Positions 50,723 to 60,700 of a DNA stretch of 64,000 bases are shown here, one piece after another. The notes under the pieces are model-generated. The model was not told the origin of the DNA. It saw only the letters and a program-made list of their open reading frames with translations, and searched no databases. The position numbers and the translations under genes were made by a program. Numbering within the stretch: position 1 is the stretch's first letter; each line of letters begins with the position of its first letter. Origin of the DNA: Labilithrix sp. (GTDB taxonomy: Bacteria; Myxococcota_A; Polyangia; Polyangiales; Polyangiaceae); contig JAHBWD010000019.1 in the NCBI GenBank assembly GCA_019637175.1, positions 62,001 to 126,000 of the forward strand. Reading direction: 5' to 3'.

Positions 50723-52000
50723 ATGCGAAACACGCGATGGCTTCGGTATGGCCTGGCTTCGATGATCGTCGGAGGCACCGCCCTCGGCGCGGGGCTCGCT
50801 GCCTGCGGAGATGATGACAGCAGCAGCGGCGGCGTCCCCGACTCGGGAACGCCCAACCCGCCGAACGACACGGGCGCGCCCGACACCGGCATCGACACGG
50901 GCAGGCCGGACGCCGGCACGGTCGCGAAGCTCACGCTCGTCAACGCGACGACCGACATGGGCCCGAACGCCGCCATCGGCCCGAACGCCGCGATCCGCGT
51001 TTGTTTCAAGCAGGGCACGACCGACATGAACCTCGGCGTCGCGCCGTACCCGCCGCTGCCGGACAAGCCGGCCGCCGCCACGCCCACGGCGCCGCCGGGC
51101 ATCTACCACGGCACCGGAGGCACCTTCCCGAGCTTCGGTCTCGACCTCGAGGGACGCATCATCGTCCCGATCGTGATGAACGCCGCCTCGCTCTTCGCGA
51201 AGGGCATCGTCAACCCGGGCGGCGGCTCGCCGGGCACCACGTGCGACGAGCTCGTCGGAGCCACGCGTGACGCGGCCATCGGCCTCGAGCCCAACGTCGA
51301 CTACTGGGAGCTGCCGAAGATCGACGCGGGCACCTTCAAGAAGGAGAAGGCCTACGTCCTCGTCCTGACGGGCTGCGTGGGTGACCACGACTCCGTCGCC
51401 GCGAAGTGTGGCACGGGCGCGCCCGCCGCCAACGGCGCTCCAGGCATCGGCAACCTCAAGGTCCAGATCTTCGAGACGACGCGCGCTCCGGTGTCGCCGA
51501 CGCAGCTCGGTATCCAATTCCTCCACGGGTCGTCGCAGCTCAACGCCGTCTTCGGCGCCGCGGGCATCGGCTCCATCTACCAGCCCGGCCTCGTCGCCGA
51601 GCCCGGAGACGGCGGCGGCTTCCGCCCCGTCACCGACGGCAGCCCCGGCCTCGACACGCTGTCGCCGGTCGTCGCGGTCACCGGCGCCGACACCGACACG
51701 TTCGTGGCGGCCCAACACGCCCCGACGGATCCGGTGAACGGGTCGTCGCTTCTCCCGTACAGGCTGCCGCTCATCCAGGCGCTCTCGGGCCTCGGCACGC
51801 CGACGGCTCCGACCGTCTACGTGGCGGGCAAGAACTACGTCTTCATCGGCGTGGGCGATCCCGACACGACCACCGAGCCGCCGTTCGTCTTCCCCGACGG
51901 CACCCCCGGCGACGGAGGCAACGGCTCGCAGTTCAACACGAAGTTCTTCCACTTCCTCGCGTTCCCGACGGATCCGACGGTCGTTCCGTACACGCCCTGA
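50723..52000 (+). CDS. Large lipoprotein, unrecognised (DUF4397-like)
   Basis: A 425-residue lipoprotein with AGGAG 6 nt before the ATG and a lipobox GLAAC (Cys28). A Ser/Asp/Pro/Thr-rich linker (about 30-70) leads to a beta-rich body with KLTLVNATTDMG, NVDYWELPKIDAG, AYVLVLTGCVGDHD, IQFLHGSSQLNAVFGAAG and a late TVYVAGKNYVFIGVGDP. The start of the body resembles DUF4397 (repeated F.H.S or V.NA motifs), but the match is weak. Four Cys in the middle could form disulphides. Preceding 126 bp hold a GGGCA/TGCCC hairpin. A strong terminator follows. Confidence 0.7.
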   Translation: MRNTRWLRYGLASMIVGGTALGAGLAACGDDDSSSGGVPDSGTPNPPNDTGAPDTGIDTGRPDAGTVAKLTLVNATTDMGPNAAIGPNAAIRVCFKQGTTDMNLGVAPYPPLPDKPAAATPTAPPGIYHGTGGTFPSFGLDLEGRIIVPIVMNAASLFAKGIVNPGGGSPGTTCDELVGATRDAAIGLEPNVDYWELPKIDAGTFKKEKAYVLVLTGCVGDHDSVAAKCGTGAPAANGAPGIGNLKVQIFETTRAPVSPTQLGIQFLHGSSQLNAVFGAAGIGSIYQPGLVAEPGDGGGFRPVTDGSPGLDTLSPVVAVTGADTDTFVAAQHAPTDPVNGSSLLPYRLPLIQALSGLGTPTAPTVYVAGKNYVFIGVGDPDTTTEPPFVFPDGTPGDGGNGSQFNTKFFHFLAFPTDPTVVPYTP

Positions 52001-52026
52001 CGATCTGACCCGAGTGGAGAATGCGC

Positions 52027-52058
52027 AAACGGCGTCGCGGGCAACCGCGACGCCGTTT
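52027..52058. terminator. Bidirectional hairpin terminator
   Basis: AAACGGCGTCGCGG (52027-52040) and CCGCGACGCCGTTT (52045-52058) form a perfect 14-bp stem with a GCAA loop. It lies between the ends of two convergent lipoprotein genes, and its A and T flanks let it work in both directions. Confidence 0.85.
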
Positions 52059-52106
52059 CGCATTTCGTCGCTGCGTCGGCGCAGCGTCAGCCGGCGAGAT
52101 CTCGCC

Positions 52107-52805
52107 TCAGAGCGCGCAGCCCTGCTGGAAGTCGGCGGGCGTCAGGTCGGTCGGCTTGTCGCCCTCTTTGACCTTGAAGTAGAGGCACGTGTTGGCGTCG
52201 CCTTCGAGATCGATGACCGTCGGCTCGGTCACGTTGCCGATGAGCTGGCTGCAGAACTTCTCCTCGGCGAAGCGCCCAGGGAGCGCGGCGTTCTGCACGA
52301 GGATGTCGCGGCCCGAGATCGGGTTCGCCGCGCCGGGGATCTTCACGGTGCCGAGGTTGGCGGCGTAGACGCCCTGAGCGCTCGTCGTCGTCTCGACCGT
52401 GTACGTGTCGCCGAGCATCTGGTCTCTCGAGACCGTGGGCGGCGCGGTGTTGTTCGGCCCGAGCTTCAGCGCGGTGAGCTTCAACTCGAGCTTGCCCGTC
52501 CCGCCCTCGGCGTCGGGCGTGAACTTCGTTTCGGTGTAGAACCGGAGGACGCGATCGATGCGCCCCGCCGCGAGCTTCGAGAGGCACGCGCCGAAGTAGA
52601 GGCCCTCGACCGCGGTGGTGGGCGGCGCGGAGTCGATGACGCCGGCCTCGACGGTCTTGCGGAAGTCGGCCGTCCTCGCGACGTAGTCGTCGAAGTCGCC
52701 GTGGGGATCGGGGATGCACGCGGCGCTCATCGCGACGGCCCCCGCGAGCGACACCATCGCACCGACACCGAAGGAAAGCCGACGCGAACGCCCAGGCGAA
52801 GTCAT
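52107..52805 (-). CDS. Lipoprotein, unrecognised
   Basis: A 232-residue lipoprotein: signal peptide with lipobox AMSAAC (Cys30), then IPDPHGDFDDYVARTADFRKTVEAG and a beta-rich body (GKLELKLTALKLGPNN, TYTVETTTSAQGVYAANLGTVKIPGAANPISG, then EEKFCSQLIGNVTEPTVIDLEGDANTCLYFKVKEG). Three Cys besides the lipidated one. I do not recognise a family. It is divergent from the FadL-like gene and ends at the shared terminator. Confidence 0.7.
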   Translation of the reverse strand: MTSPGRSRRLSFGVGAMVSLAGAVAMSAACIPDPHGDFDDYVARTADFRKTVEAGVIDSAPPTTAVEGLYFGACLSKLAAGRIDRVLRFYTETKFTPDAEGGTGKLELKLTALKLGPNNTAPPTVSRDQMLGDTYTVETTTSAQGVYAANLGTVKIPGAANPISGRDILVQNAALPGRFAEEKFCSQLIGNVTEPTVIDLEGDANTCLYFKVKEGDKPTDLTPADFQQGCAL

Positions 52806-52877
52806 GTCTATTTCATAGTCAGATGGGCATTCGATGGCAAGCCAAGCCCGACAATTCTGACCCAGAGACCCTGCCGA

Positions 52878-54359
52878 ATGTGGTACTTCAGACGTGCGAT
52901 GCGCACTTCCTTTCGACGGGTCTCTCGCGGGCTCACTTGGGCCGCACTCGCCACCGGGGCGCTCCTCTTCACGAGCTCCGACGCGCAGGCGAGCGGCTAC
53001 CTCACCGCACGCTTCGGCGCCGATCACGGAACGCCGGCGATGCCGAACACGTACGCGATCTACTTCAACCCGGCGGCGATCGGCGGAACGTCCGGAACGA
53101 CGATCACGGGCGACGCCGCGGTCCTCCTCCGGTGGGCGCGCTACACGCGCGACGAGACGGCGCTCTCCCCCTCGCAGGAGAGCCTCAAAGATGACGAGAC
53201 GTACGTCGGCTCCAACACCGGCCGCGCGAACCTCCTGAACCTCCTCGCCCTCCCGTTCCTCGGCGTGACGACCGACTTCGGCGGCTCGAAGTACTTCCGC
53301 GCCGGCTACGCCGCGTACGTCCCGTTCGGCGGCTTCGCGACGTGGGACAAGCGTCCGATCCGCTACGGCGTGCCCGGCACCGAGGATGGGCCGCAGCGCT
53401 GGCACAACATCAGCGGAGAGATCCTCGCGATCTACAACACGCTGGCGTTCGCCGTGAAGCCGACCCCGCGCCTGAGCATCGGCGCGAACGTGAGCCCGGT
53501 CTTCCACACCGTGGCCACGGTCCGCGCCCGCAACCCTGACGGCAGCGACGACACGATCGTCAACGGCGGCCTCCAGGAGGGGCGTTCGCTCCTCACGGCG
53601 AGCGGCCTCAACATGAGCGCGGCCCTCGGCGTCTACTACGAGGCGTCCGACGAGTGGCGCTTCGGCCTCTCGTACACGTCGCAGCCGGGCTTCGGCACCA
53701 CGAAGATGACCGGCGAGCTGTCGACGCAGCTCGGCAGCGCCAACCCCGGCGCGCCCGACAAGATCGACTTCTACCAGACGTACCCCGACATCATCCGCTT
53801 CGGCACCGCGTGGCGGCCCAGCCAGCGCTTCGAGATGCGCGCCGACTTCGAGTTCGTCCGCTGGAGCGTGTTCGACCGCCAGTGCGTGACGCGCAAGGAT
53901 CTGCCGTGCGACGTCGCCAACGACGGTCTGCCCCTCAAGGACGCGGCGGGCAACAACGGCGTCATCCTCAACGTTCCCCGCAACTGGAACAACGCGATCG
54001 GCGCGCGCGTCGGCCCGGCGTACTGGCTCACCGATCAGCTCGAGCTCTTCGGCAGCCTCGGCATCACGACGCCCGCGGTGCCGCACAAGACGATCGACGC
54101 CTCGACGATCGACTCGCAGCGTCTCTACTACACGGTCGGCCTCCGCGCGGAGCTGAACCGCCACTGGGCGCTCGGCGGGAGCCTCAACTACATCCAGTTC
54201 TTCGACGTCGACACGAAGGGCACGAACGATCAGAACATCAGCGCGCACCCGTCGGACCGGGGCGGCGGCGAGTACAACGCGTCGCGCTCGCCGAGCGCCG
54301 ACGGCGTCTATCGCTCGCACATCGGATTCGTGAACCTGAACGTGAGCTACACCTTCTGA
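52878..54359 (+). CDS. FadL-family outer membrane transport protein
   Basis: A 493-residue beta-barrel protein of the OmpP1/FadL/TodX family, which moves long-chain fatty acids or other hydrophobic molecules across the outer membrane. Signal peptide ends DAQA before SGYLTARFG; NTYAIYFNPAAIGGTSGTTITGDAAV is the family's N-terminal NPA-type block (hatch region), and later strands include YEASDEWRFGLSYTSQPGF and YPDIIRFGTAWRPSQRFEMRADFEFVRW, characteristic of FadL. The C-terminal Phe in NLNVSYTF is the barrel-assembly signal. ATG 52899 is an equally good start. A secreted lipase gene follows after 10 bp, so uptake of its products is likely. Confidence 0.85.
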   Translation: MWYFRRAMRTSFRRVSRGLTWAALATGALLFTSSDAQASGYLTARFGADHGTPAMPNTYAIYFNPAAIGGTSGTTITGDAAVLLRWARYTRDETALSPSQESLKDDETYVGSNTGRANLLNLLALPFLGVTTDFGGSKYFRAGYAAYVPFGGFATWDKRPIRYGVPGTEDGPQRWHNISGEILAIYNTLAFAVKPTPRLSIGANVSPVFHTVATVRARNPDGSDDTIVNGGLQEGRSLLTASGLNMSAALGVYYEASDEWRFGLSYTSQPGFGTTKMTGELSTQLGSANPGAPDKIDFYQTYPDIIRFGTAWRPSQRFEMRADFEFVRWSVFDRQCVTRKDLPCDVANDGLPLKDAAGNNGVILNVPRNWNNAIGARVGPAYWLTDQLELFGSLGITTPAVPHKTIDASTIDSQRLYYTVGLRAELNRHWALGGSLNYIQFFDVDTKGTNDQNISAHPSDRGGGEYNASRSPSADGVYRSHIGFVNLNVSYTF

Positions 54360-54369
54360 GCGAGAGGCC

Positions 54370-55866
54370 ATGAAGCATCCTTCCTTCCTCCTCGGCGCGC
54401 TCGCGGTCTCGCTCGCCTCCGCAGGGCTCGTGGCGTCGTGCGTCCCCGACAACTTCGTCGATCCCGTCTTGAAGCTTCAGGCCGACAGCGGCGGCGGCGG
54501 CGCGCAGCTCACGCCGTCGGTCGGGTGCTCCGACACGGTCGACAGCATCTACGGCGATCCCGGGCCGCTCTCGGCCGATCCCGCGACCCGCGGCAACATC
54601 ATCAAGTGCACCAAGGATCCCGACCTCACCAAGGAGGCGATCCAGGCCAAGGTCACCGAGATCGGCTACGCCGGCAAGCCGATGACGTCGGGCGCGAAGG
54701 TGTATCGCGTCTCCTACCGCACCGAGCGCGGCGACGCCGCGAGCACGCCGGCCGTCTCGAGCGCCATCGTGTACCTGCCCGACACGCCCCGCGCCGAGAA
54801 GCTGCCGGTCGTCGTGGCCGCGCGCGGGAGCCGCGGTCAGGGTCCGCAGTGCGCCGTCTCCAAGTTCGACCCGTCGCAGCCCGGCATCAACGCCGACGCC
54901 TACCGCCTCGTGTATCCGCTGGTCGGCCAGGGCTACGCCGTCATCCTCTCCGATCTCGCGGGCTACGCGAACTTCGGCGCGCCGAACAACCCGCCGAGCG
55001 CCTACGCGCAGGCCACCGACGTCGCGCGCTCCACGCTCGACTCCGGTCGCGCGCTGAAGAAGCTCGTGCCCGCGCTCGACGAGCGCGTCGTCCTCGTGGG
55101 CCATTCGCAGGGCGGCTTCACCGCGCTCGCGTCGCTGGCGACCGCCGAGGCCTACGGCACGGCGGGCCCCATCATCGGCACGGCGGTCTACGCGCCGCTC
55201 TGGCTCAGCCAGCGCGTCGCGGGCGCGCTGCTCATCCCCTCGCTCGGAAACCAGTTCCCGATCGACACGTCGGCGGTGCCGGCCGTGTCGGTCCTCTATC
55301 ACTACACCGAGGCCGAGCTGCTCGACGGCCCCGGCGAAGGCAAGAAGCTCTTCAAGGCCGACAAGGCCGACGCGATCGAGGCCTACGTCAAGACGAGCTG
55401 CTGGGAGCAGAATCGAGAGAAGCTCGAGCCGCTCGGCAAGTTCGCCTTCGACTACTTCGATCAAGCGTTCATCGACTCCGTGTCGAAGCCCGCGCTGGGC
55501 ACGCTCGGCCCCTGCCCCGCGGCCGACGCCCTCTGCCAGAAGTGGCTCGCGCGTTACACCGGCGATCGCCCGCACCTCACGGGCGCCGCGAAGACGACGC
55601 CGATCCTGATCGCCTACGGCGGCGCCGACACCACGCTCGCGCCGACGTTCTTCAAGTGCGGCCTCGATCGACTGGGCGACGACGGCGCCAACGTCAGCGT
55701 CTGCGTCGATCCCGCCAAGGGTCACAGCGACATCGTGAGCTCGAAGGCCGAGTACGTCGCGGATTGGATCGCGAGCGTCGCGCTCGGCGCGCCGGCGCCG
55801 GCGCCGTGCGCCGCGGGAGCCGAGGCCGTCACCGCCTCGTGCTTCACTCCACCTCCGAACGACTGA
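54370..55866 (+). CDS. Secreted lipase-type alpha/beta hydrolase lipoprotein
   Basis: A 498-residue exported hydrolase: lipobox GLVASC (Cys24), then an alpha/beta-hydrolase fold with nucleophile elbow VVLVGHSQGGFTAL (Ser near 245), and late YGGADTTLAP (Asp) and AKGHSDIV (His). The general layout, AYRLVYPLVGQGYAVILSDLAGYANFG with a lid region, resembles the secretory lipase (LIP) family. Many Cys suggest disulphides. Placed between a FadL-like porin and an Omp85-type barrel, 10 bp from each, it probably releases fatty acids at the cell surface for uptake. Substrate preference is inferred only. Confidence 0.82.
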   Translation: MKHPSFLLGALAVSLASAGLVASCVPDNFVDPVLKLQADSGGGGAQLTPSVGCSDTVDSIYGDPGPLSADPATRGNIIKCTKDPDLTKEAIQAKVTEIGYAGKPMTSGAKVYRVSYRTERGDAASTPAVSSAIVYLPDTPRAEKLPVVVAARGSRGQGPQCAVSKFDPSQPGINADAYRLVYPLVGQGYAVILSDLAGYANFGAPNNPPSAYAQATDVARSTLDSGRALKKLVPALDERVVLVGHSQGGFTALASLATAEAYGTAGPIIGTAVYAPLWLSQRVAGALLIPSLGNQFPIDTSAVPAVSVLYHYTEAELLDGPGEGKKLFKADKADAIEAYVKTSCWEQNREKLEPLGKFAFDYFDQAFIDSVSKPALGTLGPCPAADALCQKWLARYTGDRPHLTGAAKTTPILIAYGGADTTLAPTFFKCGLDRLGDDGANVSVCVDPAKGHSDIVSSKAEYVADWIASVALGAPAPAPCAAGAEAVTASCFTPPPND

Positions 55867-55876
55867 CCCCTTCACG

Positions 55877-57181
55877 ATGACGAGCGCGCGTCCGTTCTTC
55901 GCAGGGCTCGCGCTCTTCTCCGTTCTCTGCGCGACGGCCGCACCCGCGCGAGCCGACGACGACAAGGCCGAGGAGGAAGACAAGGATCGGACCGAGTGGG
56001 CCGCCGTCCCGGTCCTCGGCGGATCGACGGACATCGGCGTTCAGTTCGGCGCGGCGGTCGCGGTCTCCGGCCTGGGGCGCGGGTTTCGCCCCTACTGGTG
56101 GAAGATGGACGCCCTGCTCTCGGCGAGCATCAAGGGCGGCCCCGACGGCGCCGAGGTCGTGCAGCAGGCGCACGACATGCGCTGGGACATCCCCGGCGGC
56201 GCGTCGGGCAAGGTCCGCCTCATGCCGGCGGTCTTCTTCGACAAGACCATCAACTCGGGCTACTTCGGCCTCGGCAACGCGGCGCCCGTCGTCACCGATC
56301 CCGAGGGGCAGGTCGGGCGGCGCTACCAGTTCAAGCACCAGGAGATTCGCACGCGACTCAACATCCGTCAGCCCCTCGGGGGCGGCGCGAGCGAGGCCGC
56401 CACCGGCTCGACGGAGTGGAGCGCGATGTACGGCTGGACGCTGCGCTACGTGCGGCCGGTCGCGTATCCGGAGAGCCGCCTGGCGATCGACGCCGCGACC
56501 CGCGACGAAGACGGCCGACCGCTCATCTACGGCCTCGAGGGCCTCGGCATCGGGATGGTCAACGGCGGGATCATCTACGACTCCCGCGACGATCAGATCA
56601 TCCCCACGCGCGGATCCTACTACCTCGGCGCCGTCCGCCTCGCCGGCGCGACGCCGACGACGTCGAACGTCAACTGGATGGGCGTGAACTTCATCGCGCA
56701 GAAGTATCACAAGCTCGGAAAGTCACCGTTCATCCTCGCGGGCCGCGTCTTCGTCGATCTCCTGGCCGGTCACGTCCCTTTCTACGATCTCTCGCAGGCC
56801 GGGGCGTTCGCCGCCATCGACATGCCCGGCGGCGCGCAAGGCATCCGCGGCGTCCCGAACGGCCGCTACTCGGGCCTGATCAAGGTCGTGGGCAACGTCG
56901 AGCTGCGCGCGATGCTCTTCGGCTTCAAGTTCGCGGGCTCGAACTTCAAGATCGGCGCCACGACGTTCTTCGACACGGGCCGCGTCTGGTACGACTACTC
57001 GTTCTCGAGCCCGCGAGACGGACGCGGCATGGGCCTCAAGTACGGCGCCGGCGGCGGGCTCGCCTTCCTGTGGGACACCGTCGCGCTCTTCAGGGTCGAC
57101 GTCGCGTACTCACCGGACGCGTCGGCCGCGAACCCCGGCTTCCCCGTCGGCATCTACGTGCAAGAAGGCTTCATGTTCTGA
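55877..57181 (+). CDS. Omp85-superfamily (surface antigen D15) barrel protein
   Basis: A 434-residue outer membrane protein: signal peptide ending APARA before a charged stretch (DDDKAEEEDKD), then a barrel with Omp85 features: GGSTDIGVQFGAAVAVSG, GGIIYDSRDDQIIPTRGSYYLGAV (the D-R-x-x-P-x-x-G block of BamA/TamA), AIDMPGGAQGIRGVPNGRYSG (the loop 6 V/I-R-G-F/Y-like motif), and a C-terminal strand ending in Phe. No POTRA domains are present, so it is not BamA. Such short relatives may secrete or translocate a partner, here perhaps the upstream lipase. Confidence 0.82.
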   Translation: MTSARPFFAGLALFSVLCATAAPARADDDKAEEEDKDRTEWAAVPVLGGSTDIGVQFGAAVAVSGLGRGFRPYWWKMDALLSASIKGGPDGAEVVQQAHDMRWDIPGGASGKVRLMPAVFFDKTINSGYFGLGNAAPVVTDPEGQVGRRYQFKHQEIRTRLNIRQPLGGGASEAATGSTEWSAMYGWTLRYVRPVAYPESRLAIDAATRDEDGRPLIYGLEGLGIGMVNGGIIYDSRDDQIIPTRGSYYLGAVRLAGATPTTSNVNWMGVNFIAQKYHKLGKSPFILAGRVFVDLLAGHVPFYDLSQAGAFAAIDMPGGAQGIRGVPNGRYSGLIKVVGNVELRAMLFGFKFAGSNFKIGATTFFDTGRVWYDYSFSSPRDGRGMGLKYGAGGGLAFLWDTVALFRVDVAYSPDASAANPGFPVGIYVQEGFMF

Positions 57182-57193
57182 CGCGACGACGCG

Positions 57194-57604
57194 TCAGGCG
57201 CGCGGCGGCGGCGGCGCGCTCGACGCGCGGCCGTGGCCGGCGACGAACGATCGCGGGCACTCCTCGATCGAGGCCTGCGCGGCGCGGAGCAGCTTGTCGA
57301 CCTGTCGGACGCCGGCGTCGTCGCCGATCTCCTCGAGCCACGTTCCGGCGTCTTCGAGCACCTCACGGCAAACCGGATCCTCGAGACCGAGGAGCACCTT
57401 GCCGAGGCCGAGCAGCGCCTTGGCGGCGCTCGCCGAGTCGCCGACCTCGTCGAAGGCCCTCGCGGCGGCCTGAAAGCGTTCTCCCGCCTGCTCGAGGAGC
57501 CCTTGCGCCAAGAGCGCGTCGGCCTCGCTCAAGGCAGCGTCGGCGAGAACAGTGGGGGGAAAGGAAGGCTCGGTCGCGCGCGTCTCGATATTCAAAGCAG
57601 GCAT
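57194..57604 (-). CDS. Small helical TPR-like protein
   Basis: A 136-residue protein I do not recognise. It is nearly all helix: ADAALSEADALLAQGLLEQAGERFQAAARAFDEVGDSASAAKALLGLGKVLLGLED is a pair of TPR-like hairpins, followed by another pair and a Pro-rich tail. No signal peptide. Start at ATG 57604 (a GTG 17 codons upstream is possible). It lies downstream of the giant kinase-TPR gene on the same strand with a 112-bp gap and may assist it; it could alternatively be part of a regulatory complex. Confidence 0.6.
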   Translation of the reverse strand: MPALNIETRATEPSFPPTVLADAALSEADALLAQGLLEQAGERFQAAARAFDEVGDSASAAKALLGLGKVLLGLEDPVCREVLEDAGTWLEEIGDDAGVRQVDKLLRAAQASIEECPRSFVAGHGRASSAPPPPRA

Positions 57605-57716
57605 GGCGGGCGAAGCATTGCCACCCGCCAAAGCCCTGCGCAAGCGCTCACCCACGAAATCCGACGTCCGAGAATTCGAAGGGAAGACCCGACGCGCCGC
57701 CGCCGTACGACGCCCT

Positions 57717-60700
57717 TTATGCGTCCACCGAGATCGCGAGCTGCTGGCGGAGCGCGAAGTACTCCTCGCTCACGCTGAAGAGCACGAGATCCTTCATGCG
57801 CTCCTTCACCGGGACGCTCGAGCCGTCTTCGGTGGCGCGGAGCACCTCCGTCGTGAGCTGGAGATCGTGCGCCAAGAGGAAGCCCACGCGATCGGCGGTG
57901 AGATCGATCGACGCGACCCACTTCTTGAGATCGAGCGCGCCGCCGGCCTGGAGCAGCTTCGAGACGACGCTCGCGAGCTTGTCTTTCTCGGCGCCGTGGA
58001 AGTCTTGCGCCATCGCCGCCATCGCCTCGTTGACCTGACCCTGGAGATCGGCCGACACCGGGAACTGCGGGACGCACAGCTTGATCGCGGCGAAGAGCCA
58101 GGCCTTGAGACCGGTGCCCGTCGGCACGAGGTGACGAACGTAGAAGCCCGGGCGGAAGTACGCCATGTGACGACCCGCCATGAACGCGAGCGACTGCGTC
58201 GGCACGTTGCCTTCGAAGGCGCCGCGCCCGAGGACGATCGCCGGCGTTCGCGCGTGCACGATGCCGAGGCTCCCCGGGTCGTTCGGGTTCTGGAAGACGA
58301 GCGGCGGCATCATGCCGAGCACGCCCTGCACGTAGTAGAGCGTCTGCGAGACGGGGTACGGGTGCAGCGAGCAGTCGATCGCGTAGCGCGGGTCGTAGCC
58401 CATCTGCTCGATCGGCTGCGTGCGCACGCGGATGATCGTCGGCTGGATCATCGCGAAGATGCGCGTGACGAGCGGATCGAGATCCCAGTGCATGACGCGG
58501 TTCCACGCGGCGTCGTCGAGCGCGCTCTGCGCGGGCGCGGCGTTCTCCGAGCGGTGCTTCTTGTAGAAGCGCTCCTCGTCGGGCTCGGCGAGGCGGAGGA
58601 CGCTGAGCGCCTGGCAGAGGCACCACGCCGGGTCGGCCTGCTTCGCGTCGGTGAAGAGCTTTCGCAAGAGCTTGTAGCTCTCCACGCGATACGGGTTGCG
58701 GCGCAGGATCTGCGCCTGCGAGCGGACGGCCTTCTCGAGGTACTGCTTCGGATCGAGCGCGTAGAGCTCGGCGAGCTTCTCGGCGCGCGCGCGATCTTCC
58801 GGATCGAACGCCTGCGCGGCCTCGTAGGCGTCGATGGCGAGCTCAGGCTCGTTCAGGAACTTCTGGTAGAGCTCGCCGAGCTGGTCGAGCACGCTGACGA
58901 GCTTGTCGCGATCCTGCGCGTTCTTCGCGGCCTCGATCTGCTTCTTGAGCAGGCCCTCGACCTCGTCGTGCTTGCCCTTCCCGCGATAGAGCTCGATGGC
59001 CTCGGCCACGGCCTTCGCGTTGTCGGGATCGAGCTCGAGGACGCGCGCGTAGAAGCCGAGCGCCTGGTCGACCTTGCCGAGGTGCTTCGACGCGATCGTC
59101 GCCGCGGTGTGCATGTACTTCGCGCGCTGCTTCAGATCCTCGACGAAGTCGGCGAGGCGGAGGACGACGTCGACGAGCTTCGCCCAGTCTTTCTCCTCCG
59201 AGTAGAGCTGCATCAGCTTCGTGAGCAGGCGGCGATCGTCGGGCTTCTCCTCGAGCGCCTGGGTGAACGCCCGCGAGGCGCCCGTGCGATCGTTGAGCTT
59301 CACGAACATCACGTCGCCGATCTCGAGGAGCAGCTCGAAGCGCTCTTGACCGGTGGCGAGCTGGAGGCGCTGGCGGCGCACGCCGACCGACGACTGGAAG
59401 TCGCCCTTCTCGTCGAAGATCTTCGCGAGCGAGCGGAACGGACGCGGGTTCGACGGATCGAGATCGGCCGCTTCCTTGAGCGGCGCGATCGCGACGTCGA
59501 GCTCGCCCGACCGGCGCGCGCTCTCGCCGAGGTGATAGAGGGCCTCGGCGCGTTCGGAGCCGGCGAGGACGTTGCCGTACTTCTTGAACAGCTCCTCGTG
59601 CATCCGGTACGCGCTCTGCGGATCGCCGAACTCGAAGAGCGAGTTGGCGGCGCGCGCGAGGGCGTCGACGTCTTGCGGCGCGAGCGCCTGGAGCGCCTCG
59701 ACGGCCGCGAGCATGCGCGGGTTGGTGATCGGCGGCGGGGCGATGCTGCCCGGCTGGCTCGACACCGAGATGCGCCCCTGGCTCGCCGGACCGGCCGCCA
59801 GCATGCGACCGCTCTGCGGACCCGAGCCGTCCGGGCTCGAGCCCGAAGCGGAGGGCGCCGGCGAAGACGCGCGCGGCTGCGTCTTGCCGAACGCCTCGAT
59901 GAAGCGCACGAGGACGCGGACGGCGTCGTCTTTCGGGAGCACGCCCGTCCGACCGACGAGGCTCTCGTACTGCTTGGTCGCCTCGAGCAGGCGGCCCGCC
60001 TCGTACGCGAGATCGCCGAGGACCATGAGCGCGTCGGCGTTCGACGCGTCGAGCTCCGCCGCCTTCTTCGCCGCGGCCTCGGCCTTCTCCGGGTCGACGA
60101 GCTGCGAGTGATAGACCTTCGCGAGCTCCGCGTGGAGGCGGGCCTTCGCGAGATCGCCTTCGGCGTGCGTCAGCTCGCGCTCGACGAGGTTCACGACGCC
60201 GAGCCAGTCGCCGCGATGCGCGAAGGCCTTGCGGAGCGCCGCGCTCGCGCTCGGATCCTTCGGGTGCGCGTCGAGGGCGATCTTGTAGCGCTCGATCGCG
60301 CCGTCCTTGTCGCCGCGCGTCTCGAGCAGGCGGCCCGCGCGCATCCACTGCTCGGCCTTGGCCTCGGCCGTGGCGGCCTTCGCCGCGAGGGCCTCGATCG
60401 CCGAGAGCGCCGCGTGCGCGTCGCCGCTCATCTCGCGCAGGTGCGCGAGCGCCTCGAGGGCGCCGGCGTGCGCCGGCTGCGTCGAGAGGATCTGCTCGTA
60501 GGCCTTCGTCGCGCGCTCGGGCGAGCCGATCTGCTCCGCGAGCGTCCGCGCCTTCGCGAGGAGCAGCTCGATCTTGCGGTTCTCGTCGCCGGTGACGCTC
60601 GCGTGCTTGTCGTAGATCGCGACCGCCGGCTCCCACTTGTCGAGCGCGCGGTAGTGACGCGCGAGCGCCGTGAGGGCGTTGTCGTTCGCGGGATCGATCG

